A program made the position numbers and the translations under genes. Source: Micavibrio sp. (GTDB lineage: Bacteria; Pseudomonadota; Alphaproteobacteria; Micavibrionales; UBA9664). From it: a stretch of 64,000 bases of DNA. The notes beneath the pieces are model-generated. The model made no database searches, was not told the origin of the DNA, and saw only the letters and a list, made by a program, of their open reading frames with translations. This document shows, in pieces, positions 9,373 to 18,651 of the stretch. Every line of letters begins with the position of its first letter. The first letter of the stretch is position 1. The DNA is taken from the NCBI GenBank assembly GCA_002699085.1, contig PAAR01000009.1, positions 133,725 to 197,724 of the forward strand, written 5' to 3'.

Positions 9373-9597
9373 TTAACCGAAAAGGATAATCAAAGAAATA
9401 ACCAATGCGAAAATCGCCAAAGCCTCTGTCAAAGCAAAGGTAAGGAAGAATTTCTTGTCCAAAACCTGTACAGATGATGGGTTACGACCCACTGCATGGT
9501 TGTATGATGAGAAGATCATACCAAGACCAATACCCACACCAAAAAGTGGTAGTAGGGCCAAAGCTGCCGCTAATAATTTTACTGATTCGAGTTCCAT
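9373..9597 (-). CDS. atpE: ATP synthase F0 subunit c
   Basis: This 74-residue protein is the rotor-ring hairpin: two hydrophobic helices joined by the polar loop GRNPSS. The ion-binding carboxylate is Glu57 in LTEALAIFALV. Helix 1 lacks the Gln and helix 2 lacks the Ser/Thr after the Glu that mark sodium rings, so the ring is predicted to carry protons. It lies between subunit a and b' genes. Confidence 0.96.
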   Translation of the reverse strand: MELESVKLLAAALALLPLFGVGIGLGMIFSSYNHAVGRNPSSVQVLDKKFFLTFALTEALAIFALVISLIILFG

Positions 9598-9662
9598 AGT
9601 TTGTAGCCTTTCTTAATATGTTTTTCGTTTATACAGCCAATGATTTGCACTCTACATAATTC

Positions 9663-10412
9663 TTAGTGTAAATCAATGGAATCCTTCAAATAAATGCAGC
9701 TTAAAACAGCAAAAACGTAAGCATGTAAAAGTGCGATTAAAATTTCAAATGCAATAAGTACAGAGTTAAAGAGTAGGGGTAACATGCCCATAGCAACACC
9801 AACCGCACCCATACCAATCATACCAACGCTGAAACCTGCAAATACTTTAAGCATTAAGTGACCTGCCATCATATTCGCAAAAAGACGAACAGAAAGCGTT
9901 ACAGGACGAATAAGGAATGATAAAACCTCAATCGGGATAATGATAGGCCATAGCGGCCAAGGCACACCCGCAGGTAAAAAGAATGAGAAGAAATGCAGGC
10001 CGTGACGCACAAAGCCAATGATTGTGCAGATAAAGAAAACGATCAATGCAAGTGCACCCGTGACAATGATATGGCTCGTATAAGTGAATGATCCTGGTAC
10101 CATACCCAATAAATTACCGAGCAAAATAATCATGAAGAGAGTGAAGACGAATGGAAAATATTTGCGGCCTTCAAGACCCATGTTTTCTCGTACCATATTG
10201 GCCACAAAGCTATAAAGCATCTCTGCAAACATTTGAAGACGTCCAGGTACAACGGCTTTTTTCTGGAGGGCTAGTGTGAAGAAACAAAAGGACATCACAA
10301 CGGCAATCATCATCCAAAGTGCAGAATTTGTGAACGAAATATCAACACCACCGACAATTAACGGGTTTTGTGTGATCGGCGTTACTTCAAATTGATGAAT
10401 AGGATTGGCCAC
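9663..10412 (-). CDS. atpB: ATP synthase F0 subunit a
   Basis: This 249-residue membrane subunit forms the two proton half-channels against the c-ring. The essential arginine is Arg176 in VTLSVRLFANMMAGH. Five or six hydrophobic helices are visible. The family's LLGNLLGMVPG segment is present at about residues 97-107. It begins 6 bases after atpI and is followed by atpE. The F1 genes (alpha, beta, gamma, delta, epsilon) are not in the window, as is usual for alphaproteobacteria. Confidence 0.97.
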   Translation of the reverse strand: MANPIHQFEVTPITQNPLIVGGVDISFTNSALWMMIAVVMSFCFFTLALQKKAVVPGRLQMFAEMLYSFVANMVRENMGLEGRKYFPFVFTLFMIILLGNLLGMVPGSFTYTSHIIVTGALALIVFFICTIIGFVRHGLHFFSFFLPAGVPWPLWPIIIPIEVLSFLIRPVTLSVRLFANMMAGHLMLKVFAGFSVGMIGMGAVGVAMGMLPLLFNSVLIAFEILIALLHAYVFAVLSCIYLKDSIDLH

Positions 10413-10418
10413 GTTGTA

Positions 10419-10766
10419 TTACTCTCCGTTGTTCTTTTTCGACTTGTCTAACTCTGCCTGACTTTTACCGATCCCTACTGAGGTTCCCATACCTTGCGAT
10501 ACACGCCAAACATTTATAAACCCTGTTATAACGCCCAAAATCAAAAGAACAAGTAAAAAAAGCGGTTTTGTGTCAAATTTTTCATCTAAAAAATAGCCAA
10601 TCAAACCACCTGCAGCAATAGCTGCAACAAGCTCTGTCCCTGCGCGCAGACCAACCCGTAAATTTTCTTGGTCTTCATTAGGCTCAGTCGGTTCAGCACT
10701 CTTTTTTCTGAAGGCGTCAATTTTATCTTCAAGATCTTGAAGTTTGTCTGGCTCGGATTCTGACAT
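10419..10766 (-). CDS. atpI: ATP synthase protein I (AtpI)
   Basis: This 115-residue protein has an acidic N-terminal half and two membrane helices at about residues 48-66 and 69-90. The helices contain AAIAAGGLIGYFLDEKF and LLVLLILGVITGF, typical of AtpI/F0F1 assembly protein I. The family helps c-ring assembly and is linked to magnesium transport in some bacteria. Its ATG overlaps the smc stop by one base (TAATG), tying the F0 operon to smc. Confidence 0.88.
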   Translation of the reverse strand: MSESEPDKLQDLEDKIDAFRKKSAEPTEPNEDQENLRVGLRAGTELVAAIAAGGLIGYFLDEKFDTKPLFLLVLLILGVITGFINVWRVSQGMGTSVGIGKSQAELDKSKKNNGE

Positions 10767-13700
10767 TACTCAGCAGCCAATTGGTCTAAGAAGCTTTGCT
10801 GTAAATCTACAGATACGAGTTGTGAAATCCCACGTTCAGCCATGGTAACACCGTAGAGACGATCCATGCGAGCCATTGTCATACGGTGGTGCGTAATGAC
10901 CAAGAAACGAGTTTGTGTCGTTTCGGCAATTTGTTCTAAAAGGGTACAGATACGGTCAACATTTGCATCATCAAGTGGCGCATCAATCTCATCAAGTACA
11001 CAGATAGGCGAGGGATTAGTTAGGAACATTGCGAAAATAAGAGCAATAGAGGCCAGTGTCTGCTCACCACCTGAAAGAAGGCTAAGGCATTGCAGTTTCT
11101 TACCTGGTGGCTGTGCAAAGATTTCCAGACCTGAATCAAGGATGTCATCTGATTCGATTAACTCTAAATGCGCTTGCCCGCCGTCAAAAACTTGAACAAA
11201 TAGTCTTTGAAAATGTTGGTTGACGACATTAAACGCTTCGTTCATGCGTTCTCTCGCTTCTTTATTAAGCTTTTGAATAGCGCCCCGCAATTTTTGGATC
11301 GCTTCAACAAGATCGCCACGTTCTTTAGTCATGGTGTCAATTTCTTGTGCTGCTGCCTCGGCTTCTTCAGCGGCCATAAGGTTAACGGCACCGATTGATT
11401 CACGCTCACGTTTCAATTTTTCGAGCTTTTGACGACTATCATCAGCCGTTGGCAATGCTTCATCTTCTGGCCAATCAAGGTTGTTAAATATGGTTTGTGG
11501 GTCATCTAACCCTTCTGTTTCAACTTGTGTCTGTATACGCTCTAAACGTTCTTCACAGCTTGTGAGGTGGGCGGTGATAGAGGCACGCTGTTCTTTTGCT
11601 TCTGAAAGGGCTGTTTCTGCCAATTTGAGAGATTTGGTGGCTTCATTATAAGCTGTTTCAGCAATCTCTAGTTTTTCGACCGTTGCGCTACGCGTGGTCT
11701 CGAAAGAGGCGATATTGCTTAATAAGTCTTCGAGTTTATCGCTCAGCGTTTGTGGCTGCGCTTCAAGTGCTTGTATTTTTTCCGTTGTTTCAGTGCGACG
11801 TGCGGTAAAGGCATTAATGCGGCTTTGCGTTGTCTCTATACGCTGCTGAATAGCGGCAATATCGCTATTCAAAACGTCAATACGATTACGACGTGTCTCT
11901 TGCTCGTAAGAAATACGGTTAATGATTGATTCAGTTTCTGATGCTTTGGCTCGTTTAGTCTGAATATCATTAGAAAGGGCAGTGATCTCTTTTTCTTGAT
12001 CTTGTTGCTGTGTTGTTGCTTTGGCTCTTTCAATAGCAGTCTTTGCTTCTTCAAGAGCTTGTTCAGTCGTGGTTTGGTCTTGTGTTAAATTTTGTAGACG
12101 TTCTTCAAGGCGGATAATGTCCGTTTGTTTTGAAAGACTCTCTTGTTTTAAGCTTTCAATTTCTGAGGTCTTTGCGTTTAATTCAGCACTGGTTTCGCTT
12201 AATTGTTCACTGACAACATCCAATTGAGCTGTAATCTCAGCTGATTTGTCTTTTTCTTTACATAAAGAGTTTGCGGCTTTTTCAAGCGTAGTCTCTAAGG
12301 TCTTCAGTTCTTTTGTTAGTGTTTCCAGTTGCGATTTTTGCTCAAAATGCTTGGCGGTGGCGCTTTGCGAACGGCTTGTGATGATATAGCCATCCCAACG
12401 ATACACATCACCTGATTTGGTGACGGCCATTTGTCCTGGTTTAAGCGCTTTTAAAATAGTTTCAACGGGAAGCTCATCAATCACAACACCAATTTGTGAG
12501 AGACAAATTGTTAGTGCTTCTGGCGCATCTACTTTTGAAGATAACGGCTCCATAATAGCCGATAATTCAGGTAAATCTTGTGGTGTATATGAAACCATTT
12601 GCCAATATTGGTTAGCTTCTGGATCTTCCAAGGCTGCGAGCAGGGTATCTCCCATTGCCTTAGCGAGAGCGATCTCATACCCTGTCTTAGGTTTAATCGA
12701 TTCAATGACAGAAATTGCTGTTTCTTTAGTTTCTACTTTAAGTATATCTTTTAAAATATTGATTTCACTTAATATTTTTTCTTTTTTAGTGTTGCTTTCG
12801 TGCCATGCTTGCTGTGCGGTATTCTGCGCTTGGCGTGTTTTATCAAGCGCATCTGTTAAACGTTGTTTCTCTGCTTCAAGCTTTGTTTTGTCAGCTTTAA
12901 GTCCAGTAATAGCTTGCTCAAGAACAGCAATAGCGGGACGTGTGTCTTGATCGGCCAAGGCGGCAAGTTTTTGTTTGCTGTCAGCCATTTGATCGGTAAT
13001 TTGTGTAAGTTTTTGCGTATATTCATTAAAACGTGATTGAGCGGTCTCTAATGCCGCAGATGATTGAGCAGCTTGTTGTCTGGCAGTATTTAACTTTTGC
13101 TCCAATGCAGCGATATCAGCCTTTAATAAGCTTAGTTCGGCTTGTTTTTCTTCTAAAGTTTTAAGTGCTTGTTCATTGCTGTCAAAACCTTCTAGCTCTA
13201 CCTTACGTAGCGAAAGCGTTGTTTGCATAGCCGTAAGATTTTCTTTCTCAAAAATTTCATCTTCATCAATCTGTACAAGGCTTTGACGAGCATTTTCTAA
13301 ATCAGCGTCAATGCGCTTTAAGGCATCCTCGGTTGAGCGGCGCTCAATGAGTAATGATTGTAGCTGAGCCGCCAAAGTTGCATCTTCTTTACGCAATTCA
13401 GGCAGCGTAGACGCTGTTTCTGTTTGCTTTGTCGTAAGCTGTGTGACTTTGACCATTACCTCACGAATAATGCCTTCTACCTCATCAAAGCGTTGTTTTA
13501 GGCTGGTCTGCATTTCTTTGGCAGTACGCCATTCAAGATAGAAAATAAGACCTTCTAGCTCACGAATACTTTGGCTAACATTTTTATAGCGATTTGCTTG
13601 TCTGATTTGCTTTTGTAATGAAGCATAGCGTGTGCTAGCACCGCCCATGATATCGTCAAGGCGCACAAGATTTGTTTCGGCGGCTTTTAAGCGAATTTCA

Positions 13701-14242
13701 GCTTCATGACGACGGGCGTATAGCCCCGCAACACCAGCAGATTCTTCCAATACTTTACGTCGCTCAGACGGTTTGGCATTGATAATCGCACTAACACGGC
13801 CTTGTGAGACGAGTGCAGGGGAATTTGCGCCAATAGAAATGTCAGCAAAAAGTGTTTGCACGTCTCTGGCACGCACTGCCTTACCATTAATGCGGAAGAC
13901 AGAGCCTTGGTCCCGCTCAATGAGACGAGAGACTTCTAATGTGTCAAAGTTTTGGAAAGGAGCTGGCGCAGATTTGTCACTGTTATCAAGTGTAAGTACA
14001 ACTTCAGCACGGTTTTTTGAGGTGCGGTTTGATGTACCAGCGAAGATAACATCTTCCATACCAGCACCACGCATACGCTTGGCAGAAGTTTCACCCATAA
14101 CCCAGCGCAATGCTTCGACAAGATTAGATTTCCCACAGCCATTAGGCCCAACAATACCTGTTAGGCCTGCCTTAATCTCAACCTCTGCAGAATCTGCAAA
14201 AGATTTAAAGCCACTAAAATTTAATTTAGAGAAATGGACCAC
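10766..14242 (-). CDS. smc: Chromosome segregation protein SMC
   Basis: This 1158-residue condensin ATPase organises and segregates chromosomes. The head has Walker A GPNGCGKS at residues 32-39. Coiled-coil arms flank a globular hinge at roughly 495-640. The C-terminal head has the signature LSGGEQTLASIAL and Walker B VLDEIDAPLD. Translation starts at GTG 14242. A DsbA-like gene ends 4 bases upstream, and atpI overlaps its stop. The partners scpA and scpB are not in the window. Length and domain order are normal. Confidence 0.97.
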   Translation of the reverse strand: MVHFSKLNFSGFKSFADSAEVEIKAGLTGIVGPNGCGKSNLVEALRWVMGETSAKRMRGAGMEDVIFAGTSNRTSKNRAEVVLTLDNSDKSAPAPFQNFDTLEVSRLIERDQGSVFRINGKAVRARDVQTLFADISIGANSPALVSQGRVSAIINAKPSERRKVLEESAGVAGLYARRHEAEIRLKAAETNLVRLDDIMGGASTRYASLQKQIRQANRYKNVSQSIRELEGLIFYLEWRTAKEMQTSLKQRFDEVEGIIREVMVKVTQLTTKQTETASTLPELRKEDATLAAQLQSLLIERRSTEDALKRIDADLENARQSLVQIDEDEIFEKENLTAMQTTLSLRKVELEGFDSNEQALKTLEEKQAELSLLKADIAALEQKLNTARQQAAQSSAALETAQSRFNEYTQKLTQITDQMADSKQKLAALADQDTRPAIAVLEQAITGLKADKTKLEAEKQRLTDALDKTRQAQNTAQQAWHESNTKKEKILSEINILKDILKVETKETAISVIESIKPKTGYEIALAKAMGDTLLAALEDPEANQYWQMVSYTPQDLPELSAIMEPLSSKVDAPEALTICLSQIGVVIDELPVETILKALKPGQMAVTKSGDVYRWDGYIITSRSQSATAKHFEQKSQLETLTKELKTLETTLEKAANSLCKEKDKSAEITAQLDVVSEQLSETSAELNAKTSEIESLKQESLSKQTDIIRLEERLQNLTQDQTTTEQALEEAKTAIERAKATTQQQDQEKEITALSNDIQTKRAKASETESIINRISYEQETRRNRIDVLNSDIAAIQQRIETTQSRINAFTARRTETTEKIQALEAQPQTLSDKLEDLLSNIASFETTRSATVEKLEIAETAYNEATKSLKLAETALSEAKEQRASITAHLTSCEERLERIQTQVETEGLDDPQTIFNNLDWPEDEALPTADDSRQKLEKLKRERESIGAVNLMAAEEAEAAAQEIDTMTKERGDLVEAIQKLRGAIQKLNKEARERMNEAFNVVNQHFQRLFVQVFDGGQAHLELIESDDILDSGLEIFAQPPGKKLQCLSLLSGGEQTLASIALIFAMFLTNPSPICVLDEIDAPLDDANVDRICTLLEQIAETTQTRFLVITHHRMTMARMDRLYGVTMAERGISQLVSVDLQQSFLDQLAAE

Positions 14243-14246
14243 TCAG

Positions 14247-14864
14247 TTATTTTTCCTTATCAACCTGACTTAGTGCATAGTCCACTGCTGTTTCAAAAAC
14301 CGCATAAGGCTTATTGCCTGAGATATGCTCATCTGTTTCAGCAATAATAATAGTTGGTGTAGAGCGCACATCTTTGATTTCTCTGATTTGCTGTACTTTG
14401 GCAACAAAGGCATCTTGATAACCCTCAGTTTTCATACAGCTATCTAACTCTTCTGAGCTAAGACCTAATAAACGGGCATTTTGCGCTAAATAAGGACGAG
14501 GGTCTTGTGTGTGTGCCCAATTTTCCTGTGTTTCAAATAGAAAGTCGATATATTCAAAATACAAATCGTCATTGGTAAAGCAACGTGCGATTAGGCTGCC
14601 TTGTAGCGCAGGCGCGTTTAAAGGGAAATCACTAAAAACAAGTTTTGCTTTACCTGTATCAATCAATTTTTCTTTAATCATTTTTAAAGTAGATGCATGA
14701 AAGGCGGCACAATGCGGACAGGTCAGCGAACTGTGTTCAACAAGTGTTATTGGCGCATTTGGGTCGCCCATAACACGATCTTTTAACATAGGTGCATAAG
14801 CGTCTTCGGCATAAGCCAGTGACCATGACATCGTTAGTATAAGTGCTAGAAAGAATAATCTCAT
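14247..14864 (-). CDS. DsbA-family thiol oxidoreductase
   Basis: This 205-residue periplasmic protein has a signal peptide (about residues 1-19) and a thioredoxin/DsbA fold with the redox pair Cys49-Pro-His-Cys52. The CPHC active site and the arrangement resemble the BdbD/DsbA-like group that commonly lies beside smc in alphaproteobacteria. It probably forms disulphides in exported proteins. It is the first gene of the smc-F0 operon, preceded by GAGGAC and a TTGACA-type promoter. Confidence 0.9.
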   Translation of the reverse strand: MRLFFLALILTMSWSLAYAEDAYAPMLKDRVMGDPNAPITLVEHSSLTCPHCAAFHASTLKMIKEKLIDTGKAKLVFSDFPLNAPALQGSLIARCFTNDDLYFEYIDFLFETQENWAHTQDPRPYLAQNARLLGLSSEELDSCMKTEGYQDAFVAKVQQIREIKDVRSTPTIIIAETDEHISGNKPYAVFETAVDYALSQVDKEK

Positions 14865-14886
14865 ATTGTCCTCAATTTCTGGGTTT

Positions 14887-14916
14887 ACTATTCACGATAA
14901 GCCTTCAGTTTGTCAA
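14887..14916 (-). promoter_or_regulatory. Predicted promoter for dsbA-smc-F0 operon
   Basis: On the minus strand a perfect -35 TTGACA (14911-14916) is followed after 18 bases by AATAGT (14887-14892). Transcription would start near 14880, about 15 bases before the dsbA-like ATG. Confidence 0.45.
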
Positions 14917-14968
14917 ACAAACTAGGCATAAATAGGGCGTTTTTCCACAAAATAAGCGGATTTGATGA

Positions 14969-15748
14969 TTATTTTACTATTTTAAGCAGTTCTGCCTGCA
15001 TGAGACTATTGCCAGCCACACAGTTATCGCTATTTAGAACGTCGGGTTTGTTCTCTATAGTCGTGATTACACCGCCAGCCTCTCTGATCAGCAAAATACC
15101 TGCTGCGCAATCCCATGGTTGAAAACCTTGACACCAATAAGCATCAAATTGTCCTGCTGCTACATAGGCTAAATCAAGAGCTGATGCGCCAAAGTTACGA
15201 GATTTAGCAAAACGTGCTTCTATTTTTTCTAATTTGCCGTAATAATTCTCAATAGGTGTAGCGGGCATATTGTCACCAACACCAATCGTCGCCAGTTTCG
15301 CATCTTTAGTGCCAGAAACACGAAGACGTTGAAAACGTTTATAAGCACCAACACCTTTTTCAGCCCAAAATAGCTCATCACTGATAGGGTTATAAGTTAC
15401 ACCAGCTGTAATTTCACCATCTTGTTCTAAAGCAACTGTTGTGCACCAATAAGGGATACCTTTAATAAAGTTTGCTGTGCCGTCTAGCGGGTCAATGATC
15501 CATCTTGCGTTTTCACGACCTTTTATCTCGCCGCCTTCTTCCATAAGAAAGCCAAAACCTGGGCGTGCATGGCTTAACTCTTCCTGAAGAATGCTCTCAG
15601 CACGTTTATCAGCAGCGGTTACGAAGTCACTAGGGCCTTTAACAGAAATTTGTAATTGCTCGACTTCGCCAAAATCACGCACCAAATTACGAGCGGCTTT
15701 TTCAATCGCCTTAATCATCACATTTACATTTGCAGAATAACGAGCCAT
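14969..15748 (-). CDS. suhB: Inositol monophosphatase family protein (SuhB-like)
   Basis: This 259-residue magnesium-dependent phosphatase of the inositol monophosphatase fold has the metal-binding motif DPLDGTANF at about residues 106-114. A second motif, WDCAAGILLIREAGG, lies near 213-227, and the glutamates MEEGGE are near 69-74. SuhB relatives hydrolyse inositol-1-phosphate and in some bacteria also act with Nus factors on rRNA transcripts. Substrate cannot be told from sequence. It is 21 bases downstream of efp, on the same strand. Confidence 0.9.
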   Translation of the reverse strand: MARYSANVNVMIKAIEKAARNLVRDFGEVEQLQISVKGPSDFVTAADKRAESILQEELSHARPGFGFLMEEGGEIKGRENARWIIDPLDGTANFIKGIPYWCTTVALEQDGEITAGVTYNPISDELFWAEKGVGAYKRFQRLRVSGTKDAKLATIGVGDNMPATPIENYYGKLEKIEARFAKSRNFGASALDLAYVAAGQFDAYWCQGFQPWDCAAGILLIREAGGVITTIENKPDVLNSDNCVAGNSLMQAELLKIVK

Positions 15749-15769
15749 AAAAATTAATTCCTGTTTTGT

Positions 15770-16339
15770 TTAGTCTTTTGCACGCTCAACATAAGAGCAG
15801 TCTTCTGTTTTAACAACAATGCGTGTGCCTGTATCAACGAAAGGCGGTACCATAACCCGCACACCATTATCCATAGTGGCTGGTTTGTATGAAGATGAAA
15901 CTGTTTGACCTTTGATAACGGGTTCTGTCTCAACAACTTCTAGTATAACTGTTGAAGGAAGCGTTACGCCAATAACACGCTCATCATGCATTTCTAACTC
16001 GACGGTCATGCCATCTTGTAGAAATGGCGCAAAGTCTTCCCCAATCGTTTCTAAGTCAATTTCAAACTGAGCAAATGTTTCGTTATTCATGAAGTGATAT
16101 TTTTCATCAGCTTCATATAAGAATTGCGCTTTATGTTGTTCTAATGTTGCACGTTCAATTGTTTCATCTGTGAAGTGACGAGATACGTCCTTACGACCTG
16201 TCATCAAGTCACGTAATTCAAAATGGATAAGGGCACGGCCTTTACCGGGTGTAACAATTTCATGCTTTACGATTTTAAAAACTTTGCCGTCTAATTCAAT
16301 GACATGGCCTGCACGAGCGCTCCCTGCATTTACTTTCAT
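15770..16339 (-). CDS. efp: Translation elongation factor P
   Basis: This 189-residue factor relieves ribosomes stalled on proline runs. Three beta-barrel domains are expected. The tip loop of domain I reads VTPGKGRA with Lys33 where E. coli EF-P has the modified Lys34, so lysylation is plausible. No epmA or epmB gene is in this window. The length is normal. The proline-rich TolA made in this same window is an obvious client. Confidence 0.97.
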   Translation of the reverse strand: MKVNAGSARAGHVIELDGKVFKIVKHEIVTPGKGRALIHFELRDLMTGRKDVSRHFTDETIERATLEQHKAQFLYEADEKYHFMNNETFAQFEIDLETIGEDFAPFLQDGMTVELEMHDERVIGVTLPSTVILEVVETEPVIKGQTVSSSYKPATMDNGVRVMVPPFVDTGTRIVVKTEDCSYVERAKD

Positions 16340-16368
16340 GTTTAATTCGCTTTCTTAAACTTAATTTA

Positions 16369-16833
16369 TTACTGATGTGCTGCTGTTATATAGCGAGACA
16401 GGCGTAGTTGTAAATCCTTATCCTCTATGCCGTCAATCATTTCCTTTAAATCAGGTGAGATTTCTTTATTTTCTCGCTTAAAGGAGGATTGTTCATTTTC
16501 AGATATTTTGAACTGTTGAGGGCTTTGATGTTCAAAGAGCATATCTGTAAAGCGTGGTTTGCCGATAAGTTGGTTGATACGCTCAATCATCAGCATTTTC
16601 TGATAAGCAAAGGTGGTTGCCGAAGCACTAGGCACTGCTACTTTTAGAATAGCGGTTGGGGCGCCATCTTTGTTTTTACGATAACGTACAGCTAAAGGAG
16701 CGGATTGCTTTGAAAGGGTTTCCCCTGTAATCTGCTCCCAATTATCAAGAATGCGGCCAAAAGCCACATGTTTTTTATCAAACATTACTTTTGATAATTG
16801 CCTAACCAGTGATGAACTATGCTTAACACCCAT
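16369..16833 (-). CDS. DUF721/DciA-like protein
   Basis: This 154-residue protein matches the DUF721 pattern: an N-terminal segment with FGRILDNWEQITGETL at about residues 27-42 and a strand region LKVAVPSASATTFAYQK. DciA proteins of this family load the replicative helicase in bacteria that lack DnaC or DnaI. The C-terminal part is charged and probably disordered. It is divergent from mutY, and the two coding starts overlap or nearly touch. Confidence 0.78.
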   Translation of the reverse strand: MGVKHSSSLVRQLSKVMFDKKHVAFGRILDNWEQITGETLSKQSAPLAVRYRKNKDGAPTAILKVAVPSASATTFAYQKMLMIERINQLIGKPRFTDMLFEHQSPQQFKISENEQSSFKRENKEISPDLKEMIDGIEDKDLQLRLSRYITAAHQ

Positions 16834-17922
16834 AAAATGACAGTAGAGAAAAACATAATAAAAAGCAATTTTATCGATACATTCAGGTCAAGTATTTTAC
16901 ATTGGTATGACAGACACCACCGTACACTACCATGGCGTGCGCCTATAGGGACAAAACCTAACCCTTATCATGTATGGTTATCAGAGATAATGCTGCAGCA
17001 AACCACTGTTCCTACCGTTATTCCTTATTTTTTGAAATTTATCGGACTATGGCCCTCCGTAAAAGATATGGCTGCCGCGGATCAAGAAGATATTATGAAA
17101 GAATGGGCAGGGCTCGGTTATTATGCTCGAGCACGTAACTTACATAAATGTGCCCAAACTGTTGTGAATGAATATAGCGGGGTATTCCCCAATAATTATG
17201 AAGCATTAAAGCAATTACCAGGCATAGGAGATTATACAGCTTCAGCGATTACCTCCATTGCGTTTGATTTACCCTCAACCGTTGTTGATGGCAATGTTGA
17301 GCGCATCATGTCACGTGTTTTTAAGATAGAAACACCCTTTCCCGAAGGAAAGAAACAGACAAAAAAATTTGCAAAAGTATTATCAGAAAACCGTGATGAT
17401 CGCCCGAGTGATTATGCCCAGGCGTTAATGGATTTAGGGAGTATGATTTGTACGCCGACCTCGCCAAAATGCACTGAATGCCCTGTGTTAGCACAATGTA
17501 ATGCCTACAAGGCAGGGAAGAGTGCTTTGTATCCCATTAAAGCGCCTAAAAAGGAACGCCCTAAACGCTATGGAGCGGTCTATTGGATTACTGATAGGCA
17601 AGGTAATGCATTGTTTGAAAAGCGTCCTGAAAAGGGGCTTTTGGGTGGTATGATAGCGCTACCTACATCATCTTGGGAGACTGAACCAAAGACACCCCCA
17701 ACATTTAAAAAATTTAAACTCAAGCCTACAAAACAACATATTAAGCACGTCTTTACGCATTTTGAATTAAGACTGGATATTTATATCGCAGAATGCAGCG
17801 ATCTATTAAGTCTTCCTTTACAATCATCTTATACTATTTATCCTATAAAGGAGGGTGTTCAGTTAGGGTTACCAACTGTCTTTAAAAAAGCCTATCTTTT
17901 GGCCAAGGATTTAACGTTATGA
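16819..17922 (+). CDS. mutY: Adenine DNA glycosylase MutY
   Basis: This 367-residue enzyme removes adenine paired with 8-oxoguanine. The catalytic Glu56 lies in SEIMLQQT. The helix-hairpin-helix LPGIGDYTASAI is at 133-144 and the catalytic Asp157 in VVDGNVERI. The iron-sulphur cysteines are 211, 218, 221 and 227 (C-x6-C-x2-C-x5-C). A Nudix-like 8-oxoG recognition domain follows from about 235. The frame opens at 16819, but Met7 (16837) avoids overlap with the divergent DUF721 gene and may be the true start. The stop overlaps the next gene by four bases. Confidence 0.95.
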   Translation: MLNTHKMTVEKNIIKSNFIDTFRSSILHWYDRHHRTLPWRAPIGTKPNPYHVWLSEIMLQQTTVPTVIPYFLKFIGLWPSVKDMAAADQEDIMKEWAGLGYYARARNLHKCAQTVVNEYSGVFPNNYEALKQLPGIGDYTASAITSIAFDLPSTVVDGNVERIMSRVFKIETPFPEGKKQTKKFAKVLSENRDDRPSDYAQALMDLGSMICTPTSPKCTECPVLAQCNAYKAGKSALYPIKAPKKERPKRYGAVYWITDRQGNALFEKRPEKGLLGGMIALPTSSWETEPKTPPTFKKFKLKPTKQHIKHVFTHFELRLDIYIAECSDLLSLPLQSSYTIYPIKEGVQLGLPTVFKKAYLLAKDLTL

Positions 17923-18647
17923 AATATGTCTTTATCATCGTCGTTTTCTTAATGAGCTTTTCTGTTCAAGCGCAGGAAAAGCCAGAAATTCGTGATGACT
18001 ATATAAAAGTAAGTTTCAAAGACCTTTCAAAAACCTATTGGTGGTTGTCTTTGCATGATATTTCTGAACAAAAGGCAGTTGATGAATTTGCCCGTATCCA
18101 TGATTGTGATGTTTATAGGCGGTATTATCGTAATGATTTTCAGTGGGAGCGGATCAGGCAGGGTATTGCTGAAGAGTTAAAGCGTAACAGAGCGAGCTTT
18201 CCTAATCGTTACTATGTAGTTATTCCTTTGTTTTTAAATAGATATGATTTTGAAAGTCAGGCGTTCGAATTCAAAGATAACAGCAAAATGGACAATGTTA
18301 ATTTCATTAATATTCTCGATAAAAGTGACTTTGAAGGGTATTGCGAACTTAAAGACTCTGTTCTTGAGTACCCTGATGTTGTGAATGTTAGCTTTAAGGA
18401 TGCTTTTAATTTACCGAATTTGCCTTTATCGCAGGGGCGTGCGAATGATCTTGTGATGAATATGAATGATAACAACAACAAAAATCGTGCAGTGTTTTTA
18501 AAGCTTAACTTCCGTATTTCTGGTTATGATGGTTTGGTAGCTAGTGCAACGTATAACACGGCCAATCTGAAAGGTGTGGTTGAGTCTTACGAAATTTTTG
18601 AAGATCCTGACCTAAAGATACTGTTGTTATCTAACAAAGTTAGATAA
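17919..18647 (+). CDS. Exported protein of unknown function
   Basis: I do not recognise this 242-residue protein. It has a signal peptide at about residues 1-18 (MKYVFIIVVFLMSFSVQA) and no later membrane helix, so it is probably periplasmic. The mature part is rich in Asp, Asn and aromatic residues, has two cysteines (in HDCDVY and GYCELK) and ends in the strand-like LKILLLSNKVR. Its ATG overlaps the mutY stop (ATGA), so it is co-translated with mutY. That gives no functional clue beyond position. Its last codons form a 12-base-pair hairpin. Confidence 0.7.
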   Translation: MKYVFIIVVFLMSFSVQAQEKPEIRDDYIKVSFKDLSKTYWWLSLHDISEQKAVDEFARIHDCDVYRRYYRNDFQWERIRQGIAEELKRNRASFPNRYYVVIPLFLNRYDFESQAFEFKDNSKMDNVNFINILDKSDFEGYCELKDSVLEYPDVVNVSFKDAFNLPNLPLSQGRANDLVMNMNDNNNKNRAVFLKLNFRISGYDGLVASATYNTANLKGVVESYEIFEDPDLKILLLSNKVR

Positions 18648-18650
18648 CAA
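18624..18650. terminator. Hairpin between convergent genes, possible bidirectional terminator
   Basis: A perfect 12-base-pair stem (TTGTTATCTAAC / GTTAGATAACAA) with an AAA loop covers the stop codon at 18645-18647 and ends one base before the folB stop. It has no U-tract on either side, so it may block RNA decay rather than stop transcription. Confidence 0.4.
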
Positions 18651-18651
18651 G

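Noticed and set aside
9373-9597. Sodium-dependent ATP synthase
   Set aside because: The c subunit lacks the Gln and Ser/Thr sodium ligands around Glu57, so a proton ring is expected.
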